DNA of 64,000 nucleotides from Bagarius yarrelli. Its lineage: Eukaryota; Chordata; Actinopteri; Siluriformes; Sisoridae. A program made the translations under genes and the position numbers. The stretch's first letter is position 1. Each line of letters opens with the position of its first letter. The stretch lies in contig VCAZ01000074.1 in NCBI GenBank assembly GCA_005784505.1, forward strand, positions 2,495,001 through 2,559,000. The letters are read 5' to 3'. The notes below the pieces were generated by a model. It did not search any database, was not told the origin of the DNA, and saw only the letters and a list, made by a program, of their open reading frames with translations. Positions 1-14,500 of this stretch are shown here, piece by piece.

Positions 1-45
1 GGCTCTGGATAAGGACGTCTGCCAAATGCTGTAAATGTGATGTCG
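1..45 (+). repeat. Tail of a family-A tRNA-derived SINE
   Basis: The motif CTGGATAAGGACGTCTGCC followed by AAATGCTGTAAATG is the 3' end of the commonest SINE in this window. The rest of the copy lies left of the window edge or is truncated. Confidence 0.8.
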
Positions 46-54
46 TTTGCGTAG

Positions 55-138
55 GGCTCGTCTGTGGAAGCGGAGGTTCCGGCTAACCTGGGTAAATACA
101 TGGAAGCTTTCCTGGCCTTCACTACCCACCCCAGTCAG
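55..138 (+). CDS. xpo5: xpo5 coding exon a (first visible)
   Basis: The exon encodes 28 residues including LGKYMEAFLAFTTHPSQ, which matches the middle of vertebrate exportin-5. The acceptor ends in gcgtag and the donor is CAG|GTACAA. It starts and ends in phase 0. A SINE tail occupies the intron immediately before it. Confidence 0.9.
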
Positions 139-1058
139 GTACAATAACAAGATGGCGGCAAACTAATATGCGTTCAAGCTGCGAAACGACTCTAACCACG
201 CTGCACAAACAGTTTCTTAGATCGTGCACTCAGGCGACGTGGGGAACCATATTCAGACATGAAGTTTTATCCAAGGAACCCGTTGTTCTCCAGATGGCTG
301 TTAAATATTTAAACATGACCATGACCAACCTCGTGAAGGTGAGTGGAGGTAAGGAAAAACAATCATTCGGAAAAGTTTTGCATTGTAGTGATTTTTCTTT
401 TGCTTCGCAGACAGGATTCCCATCGAAGAACGACAACCCGGCCTGCGAATATTCCCGCGTGGACTTCGACAGCGACGAGGACTTTAACGCTTTTTTTCAC
501 TGTAAACCAATTGCTTCTTAGACGTAAATCAGAATTGTAGAGGGATTGAGTGGTGCAGATTTTGTCTGATCTACATTCTTTTTTTTTATATACAGCTTTT
601 CGGGCGCAACAGGGTGACGTTGTTCGTCATTCCTGTAAGATTGCTCCTCTTGAAGCCTTCCGGATTGCTGGGGAATGGTTACAGTATCAGCTCAACACGA
701 CCCTCAACACTCAAAATGCTCAGCGTGAGTTTAAAATGCCCACTATAAGTTCCTGTCCATGTGGTAACTGGTGATATAACAAAATTTAGTCTTATTCCTG
801 TAATAACCTCCGACTCAGACTCCGGGAAAGACTTTTCCACTGGATATTTAAGTGGGGCTGTGGGGATTTTCTCACTGGGTTTGTAAGACAGGTTTTGCTG
901 TTCTTCAGTTTGGCTGTATTTACACTGCATGTATCAAGGAACCCAGTTCAGATTTTTTTTCCTCTAATGTGGCACAGATGGGATATGACGGACGTGGATT
1001 CCAAAGTTTTCATATGTGGAAATAAATAGGATATGAATCAAATAAACATCAACAGCGA

Positions 1059-1145
<87 letters not shown>

Positions 1146-2501
1146 TTATCTTTCTTGTGTTGCTTTGTATACTGTAAATGCAGATATCGGATATGGGCCA
1201 GTTAAAATAAGAAGGAAAAGAACGAATAAAAGTCACACATCTGAATTGGGCACCGACATCTGCAGTGTAAATGCATCTTTAGATTTACGTATTTTGGATT
1301 CAGGTTTTTCTTAAATTATATTCTTAGCAAGCTTGTTTGTTTTTAGATAAGTTCTTCCTAGGACATTTCAGGAAAACTATTCCGATTTAAAGTCGTCTCT
1401 AATCTGTTTTTTTCAATTTTTTTTATTGAAGTTAAAACAGGAGAAGGGATTTGCTCGATGTTTTCACCCGCAGCTGTGCAGTGGGAAGCCATGACCTATT
1501 TCACCGAGAGTGTGATGGGACAGCTTTTTAAAGTCCTGGAGAAGGAGGTATAACTCATGGAGCTCCTCTGAATTGATTTATTCACCCCCGCAGAATGACC
1601 TGTGTGTCTTTTATACTGTAGTAGTTGAGCAGTAAAGCCTATGTAAACACTGCTCTGTTTCTTTCCTGCTGTCTAGAAGCTGCCTGTTGATCAAGGCATG
1701 GAGCTGTTGCATGCCGTAGTGAACTACGAGACGCGCGATCCCGTCATCCTGTCCTGCGTCCTCACCAACCTGTCCACCCTCTTTCCCTTCGTCTTGCATC
1801 GGCCAGAATTTCTACCCCAAGTGTTTTTCAAGGTGAGACATTTTCCAGTACACCTGCAAGGTGCGTCAGTCCTGACGCTAACCAACCCAACCTCGTCGAC
1901 ATTTCATTCTAGTGAAAACGATTGGATAAATAAGCTCATCTGAACGTGTAATTCAATGTCTTTCTTGTGTGTGTTGCTTCAAGCTGTTTCCTGCCATCAC
2001 ATTTGAAGTGGTTGAAGAGAGCAAGGTAAGACTTTGTCTAATTTATTTCAATTCAATTCAATTCAGTTTTATTTGTATAGCGCTTTTCACAATGGTGATT
2101 GTCACAAAGCAGCTTTACAATTGAAGAAATTATAAAACAGAATTAAACAAATCAGTTTGTCCCTGATGAGCAAGCCGGGGGCGACGGTGGCAAGGAAAAA
2201 CTCCCTAAGATGGGATAGGAAGAAACCTTGAGAGGAACCAGACTCAGCAGGGAACCCATCCTCATTTGGGTGAAAACAGGTAGCAGGGATCGTGAGGTTA
2301 CATCGTGTGTGTGTGTGTGTAAACAACTATAATCATTAGTCCTTAGAGCAGCCGAAACGTCTTTATGGCGAAGTGGGTCGTCCTAGATCGCCCGGGGGGG
2401 TGATGCATCATCCGCTGGGCAGGTCACAGGGAAGGGACCCACAGGACGGGCCGGTGGTGGGGTCTGGATCACCGGCAGCTCCGTTGTGGCGTATGTAGCT
2501 C

Positions 2502-2556
<55 letters not shown>

Positions 2557-5500
2557 TGAAAGGAAGTCAAAAAGAAGGAAAACAGTTAAGTGACAATGTA
2601 ATCACACGGTTTGGAGTGATTAAGTGAATAATGTAGAGTGCAAGGATGGACTCCGGCAAGACTAACTAGGTCAGCATAACTAAAAGGAGAATTTATTTGA
2701 GTATTTAAGTTATTTTTAATATCACATTTGTTCCACATGATGCATTACTTATTGACTAGGATATTTATCTCACAGGATTGTGCTAAATCAAAGTCCAAAG
2801 GTTTTTTTTGGGGGGGGGGCTTGGCAGATGCTGTGGACACCCTGGGGCTGGACACTTTCTTATTCTATTCTCTTTTATTCTTTTCTATTCTATATTATTT
2901 TATCCTATTCTATTCTATTCTGTCCGGTCCTGTCCTGTCCTGTCCTGTCCTGTCCTATTCTATCCTATTCTATTCTGTCCTGTCTGGTCCTGTCCTATTC
3001 TATTCTGTCCTATTCTATCCTGTCCTGTCCTATTCTATCCTGTCCTATCCTATCCTATTCCATTCTATTTTATTCTGTTTTTTTTTTTTATTCTATTGTT
3101 CTATTTTATTCTATTCTGTTTTATTCTATTCTATTCTATTTTATTCTATTTTATTCTATTCTAAATAGAAATGCACAAAACTGCTTATAACAAAAACATA
3201 TGTATTTTTATATTTTGTATATTTCACTACTATCTTACATTCTACTCGATATGCCTACCTGACCTGTCTACATTAATATTGTAATAAAATTCTATATAAA
3301 TATTCTACATTTCTGCCACAAGTTACTGCAGTAAATCCGGTGTAAATATTAGTGAGATGTGGATTGTGAAGGATTCTAACAGGAATGTTGTCACACGAGG
3401 TTTCTCAGGTTTCCGTGTTGTTGAGAACCTCAGTGCTGTATGTCATCTGTGGTTTATAGGTTATTGGCGATGCTCTAATCCAAACTCGAACACTTCTTAC
3501 TGAATTTCACAGCGCTGTTTAGTGGTCACGTGATGGTGATCAGACATTTGAAATTCATCCACTTTTGGATGTCGAGCTAGGAATTTTGCTCGTCTGCCAG
3601 AGAATTTAAGGATTTTGTGCACTGGGATAATTTGATGCTGGAACATTCTCTTAATCCAGTGAAGAAATAATGCAGTGCTACAACATTCAGCGACATTGTA
3701 GACGACTACGTGCTTCAGATGTTGCGGCAACATTTTGAGAGAAACCACGACTAGATCTGATGATCAGATTTCCACAAACTTTGGGCAGTGTAGTGTATTT
3801 CATGTTAAATATCATATCCTGTGTTTGAACATTAGTTAATTCTACAGAGTTCGGTAAACTTTGTGTTATTGCCAGGTGTGTGTTTGTGATTTGAGGGCAT
3901 TGTGTATATGCTTAACAATATGCCAATTTTTTAGGCTCCTCGAACTCGTGCGGTGAAGAACGTCCGAAGACATGCTTGCTCAGCCATCATCAAGATGTGT
4001 CGGGATTACCCAGACTTTATACTGGTATACACACGACCTGTAGCCTAATTAATGCACGTTTCTAACAAATAAAGCGAATCTAACACCGTCTTTCTTTCCT
4101 ATAGCCGTGTTTCGACATGCTCTACGCTCGAGTGAAGGAGCTGTTCACCAACGAGCTGCTGCTGACTCAGATGGAGAAGTGTGCACTCATTGAGGCGCTG
4201 GTGCTGATCAGCAACCAGTTTAAAGACTACAACAAGCAGAGGGCTTTTTTAGAGGAGCTTGTGGCCCCCGTAACGGCGCTCTGGCTCTCGGAGGAGATGC
4301 GCAGGTACTGACGATGATGATGATGATAAGGAGTTATTAAAAGGTTCATTGATGAAGGGCTTGGATTATAGTGTGATTAGATATTAAAAGATACAGTGGT
4401 ACTGAGGAAGAGACAGGTGGCAGAGCTGAAGATGTTGAGTTTTTTTTGGGAGGGACGATTAGGAACGATTTTATCAGAGGGACGGCTCATGTTAGATGTT
4501 AGAACTCATTGTGTTTTTCTTGACTGCAGTGTGTTGTCAGATCCGGCGAGCTTCCTTTCGTTTATCGGTGCTGATCAGGTCAACCATGAACCCAACACAG
4601 AGGATCAGATGGGAATCAACAGGTCACGGGTAAATCTGAGACGGTCACACGATTTCTGTATCGTCAGTATTTAAATATTGATTAATAATAATACAAAATT
4701 CATAGCTATAAATCATATTCTTAAAAATAGATTTAAAGTCTGCAGAAAGTAATATTAATTACATACGTTTTTCACACCGCAAGTAATGTGTTATTAACCA
4801 TCCTCTGGGGGCGTGTCTTCCGGTGGTACTGAAACCATGTCCACTCCACTTTCACCTCTTTTTTATATAATAGTTCTATTTTGTAAATGATCAAAATCTA
4901 GAAATATGGATTTACGCGATTAAGGCAAAACTAGCTACCAAACTCTAAGCTGTAACTAACGATAATGACAGTAACCCACAAAAAAATGATGCTAATGAGC
5001 TATGTTAGTGGGAGGGGTCATGCTCTGTGACACGATTTCGTTGAGTCATGATTTAAGTCCCGCCCACAAAAATGGTTAAGAACTCCACAGTTCAGTACTA
5101 CATAGTTCACAGCCCTTGTGAAATGTTTTAGGAATACACACCTAATATTTATAACATGTTTAAAAAAAATTACACTGATATCGGCTATAACTTTTAGTAT
5201 ATTTTAAAGCCTTTTTTTAATAATAAATAAGGTTTCTTCTTCTAATTGTTTTTCTATTAATAAAACTAAAAAAAAACATTAACATGTACATTTTATGTCC
5301 AGATCCAAGTGTAGTAATGTTTTCCATATTTACTTATCAGGATTATTAATGTTGTTATATTTCGAATAATTATCTGTCTGCTCTAAACAGACTGGGTGAT
5401 TTTGTCGTTTTATAGATAAGTTTTTGCGTGTACACTTTACTGGGTGTGGTGAAACGAGCACGCTGGCCTGCTGATGTGGAGGAAGCCAAAGCTGGTGGCT

Positions 5501-8500
5501 TTATAGTGGGTTACACTCCTGCTGGAGCAGCGATCTACAGAAACCCCTGCACTGAACCTGTGCTCGTCCTCCTCCCAAATCTGCTCACCTTCATCAGGTA
5601 ACACAAACGGCCCTGATCGGATAAAGCAACAACGCCTAATTATCAGGGTTGCTTATGGAGGCTTCTCATATCAGATTTTTGCTTTTCTTTTTCTGGTTCT
5701 TTCTTCTGGGGATGATGCAGGAAATTAAAAACTAATAAAATATCGACCAATAATATAGCGGGAAAAGAAATAAAGCAAATAAAGCATTTACTCGTTAAAT
5801 AATTGAATGGTGTTTTTTTTCACCTATATTGTGATTGCAACTAGGACTGAGTGATATGTAATCGATATAACGATATATATAAATTGTTAATGCTGCCAGA
5901 TTTAACAGATTATGCCAACAATGACAAAAAACACAAAAAAATACAAGGTTTATTGATTAAGTTTTAAAATATTGGTTAAAAAAGAAAACAGTTTAAACAT
6001 TCGGCCTTAAAGAAGTAAAACCATTTACTCAAAACAATATTACCACCTGTGCTAAAATCTGTCCAATTGTACGTTTATTTTAAAAACAGCATTTGAACGG
6101 CATGGTTGCTGTACGGAATGAATATTTTAATCATAAAACCGCAGTGTCCCCCCGGTGGGACTGTGGAACATTAACAGATTTTAAGTCATTTCGGGTAATA
6201 ATTTCCAGAGACGATCACTATTGTGGACATAAATTTTATCGCGATTTAGATATCGTTTCAGCCCAGCGCTAAATGCAATTATTATACAAATTTTATATGC
6301 AATTATAGTTAAGTTCACAAAAACTAGCTACAAAACACCAACAAAATTTTGGATTTTTGCAAACAAACTGTTTTGCAGGTCGTGCTCAATACCTGTTGCT
6401 GTGCGGCATCTTTTTTTAAAGCCGAAGTAATTCCACACAATTGATATAATGCTATTCTTCGACACCCAAGTTTATATAGTGTCAGTGTGTCTAACCCGAG
6501 ACCGTTGTACAGCAGATACCGTGTAGCGTGCTCAATCCATGCTTCCTCTGCCGATTGCGCTGATCTGAGTTTAATCGCAGCTTTTACGGATGGGAAATTG
6601 TAGTTTTATCACATCACGATATTATCGCAAACTCAATTAATCGTTCTGGCCTACTTTAAATCTGCATGACCTGTTTATAATCTGATACAATCTAGCCACA
6701 CTGGTCACAAGCCAGTAAACTCGTCAGCCAGTCAGTCCCTTGCCTGGATAAATATATTTGCTGGTGCTTCTGTATCTTTTCAATGTAAAGCTGTACCAGA
6801 GTCTGGAAATGAACGTTTTGACCAGTGAGAATATTTTTGGTTTTTTTGGGTAAAAAAAAAAAATAACATATGCTGGTAAATTTCTGTTACAGAGACATGA
6901 AGTGCTTTAAACAGACCAATAATCATCTTAAACAGTGTTGATTATTTCCACTAACAGCTTGTCCTCACTGTCTGTCCTACTGCTTGTAAACCAATCAGAA
7001 AGCACTATAATGGAAAATAATAGCGCAGTGCTTAAGGTGTTGAACTGCTAATTGAAAGATCAGGGTTCAATTACCAGCACCAGCACCAAGTTGCCATCGC
7101 TGGGCCCCTAAGCAAGGCCCTTAACCCCCAATTGCTTAGTTGATTAAAAAAAAAAAAAAGAGATAAATGTAAGTTTCTCTGGATAAGGGTGTCTGCCAAA
7201 TGCCGTAAATGTAATATATTGATTGCTTAAATTTTAAAAATCATTTGTCAAATATGAAGGTCTTTATTTGGAAGATTTTGAAGGAACTCTTATAAATTCT
7301 TATTTCAGGACCCAAAACAGCTTATATCTACCAGAGAACCTATGTCGGCTCAGCGAGACCTTCAGCCGGGCGTACGATGTTATGGACGTCGAAAAGAATC
7401 TCATTTTAGGTACATCATGATGATAAACATCTTTTGAAAAGAAAACAAGAAGTTTGTGAGCACCTAACCAGCACATCCACAAAAATGGGCTTCCCCAAAC
7501 TACTGCTACAAGTTTCATCTTTGTATGTTGTAGTAATACATTAATCCCTAACTAATTATCTAACTAACTAATCCCTTATCCCTAATTATAAATCTCGGAC
7601 ACTATCATAGGAGTAAAATAAGATTATATCTGGTCCCAATACTTTTGTCCATATGATGTATGTGATCTATTTATAGCTGTAGATCTGAATGAAATGATCA
7701 TCATGTTTACGCAGGAATCTCTCAGCCGTTGATGGACGTGTACGACTGTCCAGTGTATAAAAGCGCACTCGAGAGGATGCAAGGCTTCCTCTGCACGCTA
7801 TATGACAACTGGTGAGGAAATCTCTACACACACTCTCTCTAATCTGCAGGTACAGTGGAGTGCTAGTCATTTAGTTTGCTAGGGAAGGTAACTAGCTGAC
7901 TCCCTAACTAGCCAGAAGAATAAAGTAACGGCATTATCATTTAAAACTATATGACGAAGGGCTGCACCGATGTATTGCCCTACGATATTTATCAGGCGAT
8001 TTTTGGTTTATTAGAATATAGCGGCGTGTTAACTACATGGAAAGAAGAAATTGCTTGAAGTAAATTCTCTAGATAAAATAATGAAATACTGAAGTACGGT
8101 TAATCTGTACAAAATATAGTTTGGTCAGACGTGCATTGGGAATACAGTGCTGGAAAAAATGTCTGCGGTCGGGTCGGAAAAATATCCGGTATCCGGGTCG
8201 GAAAAATATATCAGGTCCTTTTTAAAATCTCGGATGAAGACCGAAAATTTTCGGAAAGTAGAGAATTCGAGGTTTCAACCAATTTTATTGTTAATACAAA
8301 GAAATATTGTCATGTCCTTGTGCCTCTTACGTCAATTGGATCCAACCAGTGTTCAGTAAAATTAATTAGACAAAATCTAGCTAGTACTGTATGTAATTGG
8401 TCTTTATCGGAATCGGCAAATAGTTATTGTAATGTGAATGGTATTGAGAGATATATATATATATATATAGACAACTAAGAACTGTCATGTCATATTCAGT

Positions 8501-11500
8501 GCATAACCTATTATAAGTTGCGCGTAATTTTCATGATACTTGATCATTGATATCGTTAAAATAAGTCAATTATCAGATACCAGTTATCTTGATATTAAGG
8601 TAATTGTTGTCATTAAAATTGATATTGTAATGTGATGTAATTGGCTGTGGGAAAAGTGTTAGTGCAGTGGTTAAGGTGTTGAACTTCTAATTGGAAGATT
8701 GGTGTTCGATTCCCAGCATCACCAAGTTACCACTGTGGGCCCCTGAGCAGGGCCCCTAACCCCTAATTTGTCAGTTGAATAAAATGAGATGAATGTAAGT
8801 CGCTCTGGATAAGGACTTCTGCCAAATGCTGCGAATGTGATTAAATTTAATGTAAATGCAAAACCAATTTAATCAGTTTTATGGATTTTACATAAATGGC
8901 TTATTCATTGTTTAAAGCTAATTTGTTTTTCCAACCGAACTTCTGGTGAATTTCGGGGAAAAAAACGATCAAAAATTGCTGATGACACTTTTAAGATTAT
9001 TTTAAGATAAAATCAGAGAATATTGACTGGGGAATTTTGGAACATATTCACAGCTGCTTGTTATTTTTTTCCCTTTAGTTTTATTAATTGTTTTCTCGCT
9101 CCCCTACAGTTACAATGTGCTAGGACATGCTGGCTTGGCTCTGCTGCAAGACTTTTATACGATAGATGGTTTGATCGAAAAGCTGATGGGAACCGCTTTC
9201 ATGCACCTGGAACATGTTCCTGACCACAGGCTCCGCCCTTTTATTCATATCCTTTATGAAATTTTAAATAGCAGACATGTTAAAACGTGGACATTATCCA
9301 GCTTTGACATATCGCATCTACATCATCAGTCTTGGACTGAATTTTAAAACGAATGTTTTATGAAGATCAAAATGATGCACACAAAACATCGATCAGGTAG
9401 AACATGGCTGCTCACAGGTGAAGTAAATGGCACTAATAATCTTTTCATCATGGCACCTGCTAGTTAGCAATTAAACATTTTGTCCTTGGAGTTATTGTTG
9501 GAAGCAGGAATAATAGGAAGTGTAAAGAGTTTTACAGGGGCCAAATTGTGATGGCTAAACGACTGTGTCAGTACATCTCCAAAACTGAAGCTCTTGTGAG
9601 GTGTTCCTGGTCTGCTGTGGTCAGTATCTATTAAAAGTGGTCCAAGAAAGAGACCGAGGTCATGGACAGCCAGAGATCATTGATAAAGTGGGGCAATAGC
9701 TGGCCCGTGCGGTCTGATCCAACAGACAAGCTTAAAAGGTTGAAGAACTGAATACTGGTTCTGATGATAAAAAGGGTGTCACCACACCGTGCATCATGGT
9801 TTGTTGTGCATGGGGGCTGAGGAGTCACTGACGAGTTAGGGTGTCCATGCTGACCCCTGTCCTCTGCGCCAACCCGCAGGCATGTGATCATCAGAACCAG
9901 ACCATGGATCAATGAAAGGAGGTAGTCTAATGCTTACCTGGGAAACAAATGGCACCAAGATGAAAGCAAGCCACGATAGTATAAGTGAGTTTAAAGAAGA
10001 CTGAGTGAAAGAAGACTTAGTACTTGGCGCAAAATCCTTGTTGGCAATCACAGAGTTCAGTTGTTTCTTGTATTTGGCCACCAGGTTTGCATACATTACA
10101 AAAGGCAACAACTCGAACCTTTAGCTCCCTCCACGGATTTTTCTATAGGATTGAGGTCTAAAGACTGGCTAGTCCACTCCAGGACCCTAATGTGCAGTAA
10201 AGTTGTTCTGTCCCCTTAGAAGCAGAACACTCTCGAGGCATAATGTTTTCAACTCCATGTTTGATGGTGGAGATGATGTTCTTGGAGTCATAAGCTGCCT
10301 ATGTGAAATAACTGAAGCTCTGATATATTCCATGTTTTTGTTTTGAGAATATTGATATTTTACGTCAGACTTGAAAGTATTTTTTTAGTCCCAATTAAAT
10401 TTTTTATCGAATTATCTGACCAGGACAGGGAGTTTCAGATGTTTTACAGAACTTGCTTCATTAAAAAAAAAAAAAAAAAAAACAAGACTTTGAAAATGTG
10501 TCGATTTTTTTTTTTGTTTTTTTGTGTCATTTCTCCTTAATTTTCTGTAATCACGGGTGTTCATGAAACCATTGGTCACTTCATGTCCTCCTGAATATTA
10601 CGAGAGTCTCCTCTGTCCGGTGCTCGGCTATCTATTCTCTCATCTTCTCCAGGTAAAACCTTTCTGATGGACTCTAAATATTATCGAATTATACGCAAAT
10701 CCAATACAGACATAAAAACGTTTATCCTTCACAGAGACTGAACCTTCGGTGGCAGATCATCAACCAGAGGACCAGTGTGTGGTAAGTGGGGCTGTTCATT
10801 GATTTTCATTATAAACATTGTTACTCATAACTCTTCCTATTGCAACGGACCGTCGCTGTAGACTAGTAGACACTTTCCATATCTCTGTTTTTATAACATT
10901 GCTTTAATCAGTGGTCCAGACGATGACGAGGAGTACGAGGAGAATCAGGTCTCTCAAGAGATGCTGGAGGACAGACTGGTGCGCCTGGCCACGAGAGAGG
11001 TCATGGATCTTCTCTGTGAGTGTCTTATTTTTATCAAACTCTTGTTTTTATACACTATAGAAGAACCGTACTAACATCTGCGTCTTGGCAGGTATCGCAT
11101 GCATATCAAGAAAGTTTCCGGAACCAGCGGCTAACAGAGAGGATGCAGACGGTACCTTTATTTTAAAAACACATTAAGTTCTACTTGGTATAATTGACCA
11201 GTTCTATAATTAATATTGAAGTGGACGATTAAGACGAGACTGCTACCTTCAAACCAGTGGTTCCCAAACGTTTTTCTGCTGGGCCCCAGTTTTCTAAAAT
11301 AAAAAAAAAAAAAAGAAATCAAACCCTGAACACACACACACAACCAAAGACACTTTCACAGGGATTTATCTGTGTGACCGCAGCTTCTGCGTTGTTCTGT
11401 ATGTAACAGTGTTCATAGTTTTCAGCTGATTTTTCTAGAATTTCCAAGTATTCTAGAAATTTCCTGTCGCCGTGTTATTTGAGCGGACTATTGAAGCGAG

Positions 11501-14500
11501 TGTTACACCACACAGTGACGAGGACTAGGGGGAAAGCGAAACCTGCAAGCTGACCTTTCTGTGCTCCCCTTATTATAACCCCCTCAGTTTGGAAACCACT
11601 GGTTCAAGCTATCGTGTGGTCCTTATTTAGATGATGGATAAACACACGTTTTATTACGATGCGTTATTTCTTATGTTATACCCAATGCACATTTTATTAT
11701 AATGGGAAATGGGAGCTCAGTAATAAGGTGTTGAACTGCTAACCAGAAGATTGTTGGTTCAATTCTCAGTACTGACAATATACTGCTGCTGGGCCCTTGA
11801 TCAAGACCCTTAACCCCCAATTGCGTCTGCCCTTAACCCCCAATTGCATCCGCCGTAATGTAAATGTCCCACATTCTCCATACTGCTTTGATCAATCACT
11901 TGATTTCATTTCACAGCTGTTGAATTCTTGAACCCGATTGGTCTAAAGTTTAAAAATCGATCATCGATAGCCACCAGGTTTGCGCACATCTCAGAAAAGA
12001 TTTTGTGGCTGATCGAACCTGCAGCTCCCTCCACAGATTTGCCTTTAGATTAGGGTCTAAAGACTGGCTAATGTTCTAGGGTCTATTGTCCCTTTGATGC
12101 AGTGAAGTTGTTCTGTCCCCTTAGCAGCAAAACACTCTCAAGGCATAATGTTTTCATCTCCATGTTTGATGGTGGTGATGGTGTTCTTGGATTCATAGGC
12201 TGCCTATGTGAAAGCTGTTGAATTCTTGAACCTGATTGGTCTAAAGTTTAATTGATTTTCAATAGAAATATTTAGATGAGACTTTCGATTCAGCTGCAAA
12301 TCATTTCAGTGGTTTATATTAAGTTGACGTTTTCTGTGAGGAGATTTTTTTGCCATTTTGGAAAGAAGTCTCCAATGATACTCCAGAAAAACACTGAAGT
12401 AACTAAAGAATTGGTGTAACATTTGCTGATCTGTGATATACGAATTTGGGGCAGTTGTGGCTCAAATGGTTAAGGCGCTAAGTTGCTAAGACCAGGTAGA
12501 CCCAGGCTCGAGCCCCACCAACTGTCGATCCGAAGACCCGAAACACCTGGGGTCAAGCCCCACCACTGGCATTCCCAACCATTGTTGGTTCCTTGAGCAA
12601 GACCCTTAACCCTTCCTGCTTCAGGGGCGCTGTATCATAGCTGACCCTGTGTTCTGACCACCAACAAAATAAAGGCATTATTATTATAAATTGCTAATAC
12701 ACCTGTACACATTTCTGTAACACTTTCATCCAGCGCGACTTTATTTTTTAATCATTTAATTTTTTGTAAGACAGCTGAGCAGTTGAGATTTAAGGACCCT
12801 GCTCAGTGGCCCAGCAGTGGCAGCTTGGTGGTGCTTGGGACCATTCAGCTTATTCAGAAGTCTAGCGCTGTGTACATTGGGACTAGAGATGAAAAATAGG
12901 ATGCTTGAGAACGCAACCCATTGTATATTTTTTTATATTTTTATTATTTATTATTTTAAGGGGATGAAGAAATGATGGCAACCGATTCTGCTCAGCTGAA
13001 TGCATCACATAATTCAGATGAGCTGACCGAACTGGGCAAGTGTCTCCTTAAACATGAGGTAAATTTCATCAACAGTTTTCAGACATGATTAAAGTATCCA
13101 AAACATTTTACTGAAGTAAAGGAACAACCACTTAAAGAAATAAATGAGTAAAACTGTTAGTGTTTCACGCAAGTAAGAGAGTAAAAAAGTCTGGAATGAT
13201 GAGATTCCTTTAGTTGTGGCTCATGTAAGATGTTTTGGGAAGAAAATCAGGGGGTCCAGATTGAGGTGGTTTGGACATGTCCAGAGGAGGGATAGTGAAT
13301 ATATCGGTAGGAGGATGTTAGATATGAAGCTACCAGGCAGAAGGTAAAGAGGAAGACCAAAGAGGAGGTATATGGATCTGATAAACGAGGACATGAAGTT
13401 AGTGGGTGTGAGTGAAGAGGATGTAGAGAATAGGGGTAGGGGGAGACTCGCTGTGGCGACCCCTAAAAGGGAACAGCCGAAAGGAGAAGAAGATGAGTTA
13501 TTAGTTACTTTAGATCTGATAAATCCAGAAAAAATACTAACAATCACAACTCCATGAAATCCAGATAAATAAAGAGTTAAAAGCAGTGAGTGTGTGAGAT
13601 TTTATAGTAACTTACAGTAAGATTAAAGTGTCCATAGTTACAGAATCACTATCTAATAGTCGTTATCATGAAACTCACTATAAGATGTTTCCTCAGGTTG
13701 GAGCTGGAGGTCCTCTACACTGATATCAGCACTCGTTTTAGTCACATTAAAGACATCACACAGCTTTCTCTGATTGTAGTGTATAAACGGATTGAATGTT
13801 GAGGTCGTGTGTGTTTCTGTCTCTACTGATATTCTCACTTCAGTCGTTTGTTTCTGAACTGATCCCTTTTTAATAAACGAGCGGGTTTCAGGTACGAACT
13901 TCAGACGACTGCAGCCGATCGCGAGACTCGACATCACATTATACAGAACATGATGGGCACTAATTATTAAAGCTAAATTTACATCATTAACATTTAAGAG
14001 TAACACAGGAACGACATCAAATGTAGAGAAGTAAAAGTCAATTTCTGTGATTGGATTAACTAGTGAGCGGAAAAATAAAATCCAGTTAAAACTAGTATTA
14101 GAGGAAAGTACCTAAGTAAATGTAATAAAGTAAATATAACAGGTTACAACTCACCTCTGATGGCTTTTCTGTTATATTCATGGACGACGATGTCGTCTGT
14201 TTTTGCGTGACAGTAAAAGAAGTCTCTCGGCTGGAAAATGTAAAAGTGGTGTCGGTTAGATATCCTTTCTAATCTGCCTTCTGATTTATTCTCATTTCTC
14301 TCCTCTTCAGGAAATCTACATGAATCTGCTGGCGATCTCTTATAACTCTCTCTCGTGGAGGGACACCACTAACTGTCAGCGGGTCGTTACCCTGATCTGC
14401 TGGACTTTAATAAGACAGGTACCAAACCGGAGTTAAGAAAACTTCAGGCGCCTTTTCCTGATTGTCACCATGTTACTGTTTTCTCTAAAGGTGGTCGGGG

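Larger units (their letters stand above)
9247..10554 (+). other. xpo5: U12-type AT-AC intron of xpo5
   Basis: The intron starts ATATCCTTTA, an exact match to the U12 AT-AC 5' splice consensus, and ends in AC at 10553-10554. A U12 branch-point-like TCCTTAAT lies at 10534-10541, with the likely branch A about 14-15 nt before the end, inside the usual spacing. Splicing here restores RPFI-R-VFMKPLV, which matches mammalian RPMLRVFVKPLV. No GT-AG pair gives that join. The 1,308-nt intron also holds a decayed Tc1-like element. Confidence 0.88.

Noticed and set aside
1033..1314. 93-codon ORF rich in Ile/Tyr/Leu/Ser
   Set aside because: It is a read-through of the TCTA microsatellite inside an xpo5 intron.
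2728..3190. Three overlapping forward ORFs of more than 110 codons
   Set aside because: They are read-throughs of a pentanucleotide array, open in all frames, with no homology.
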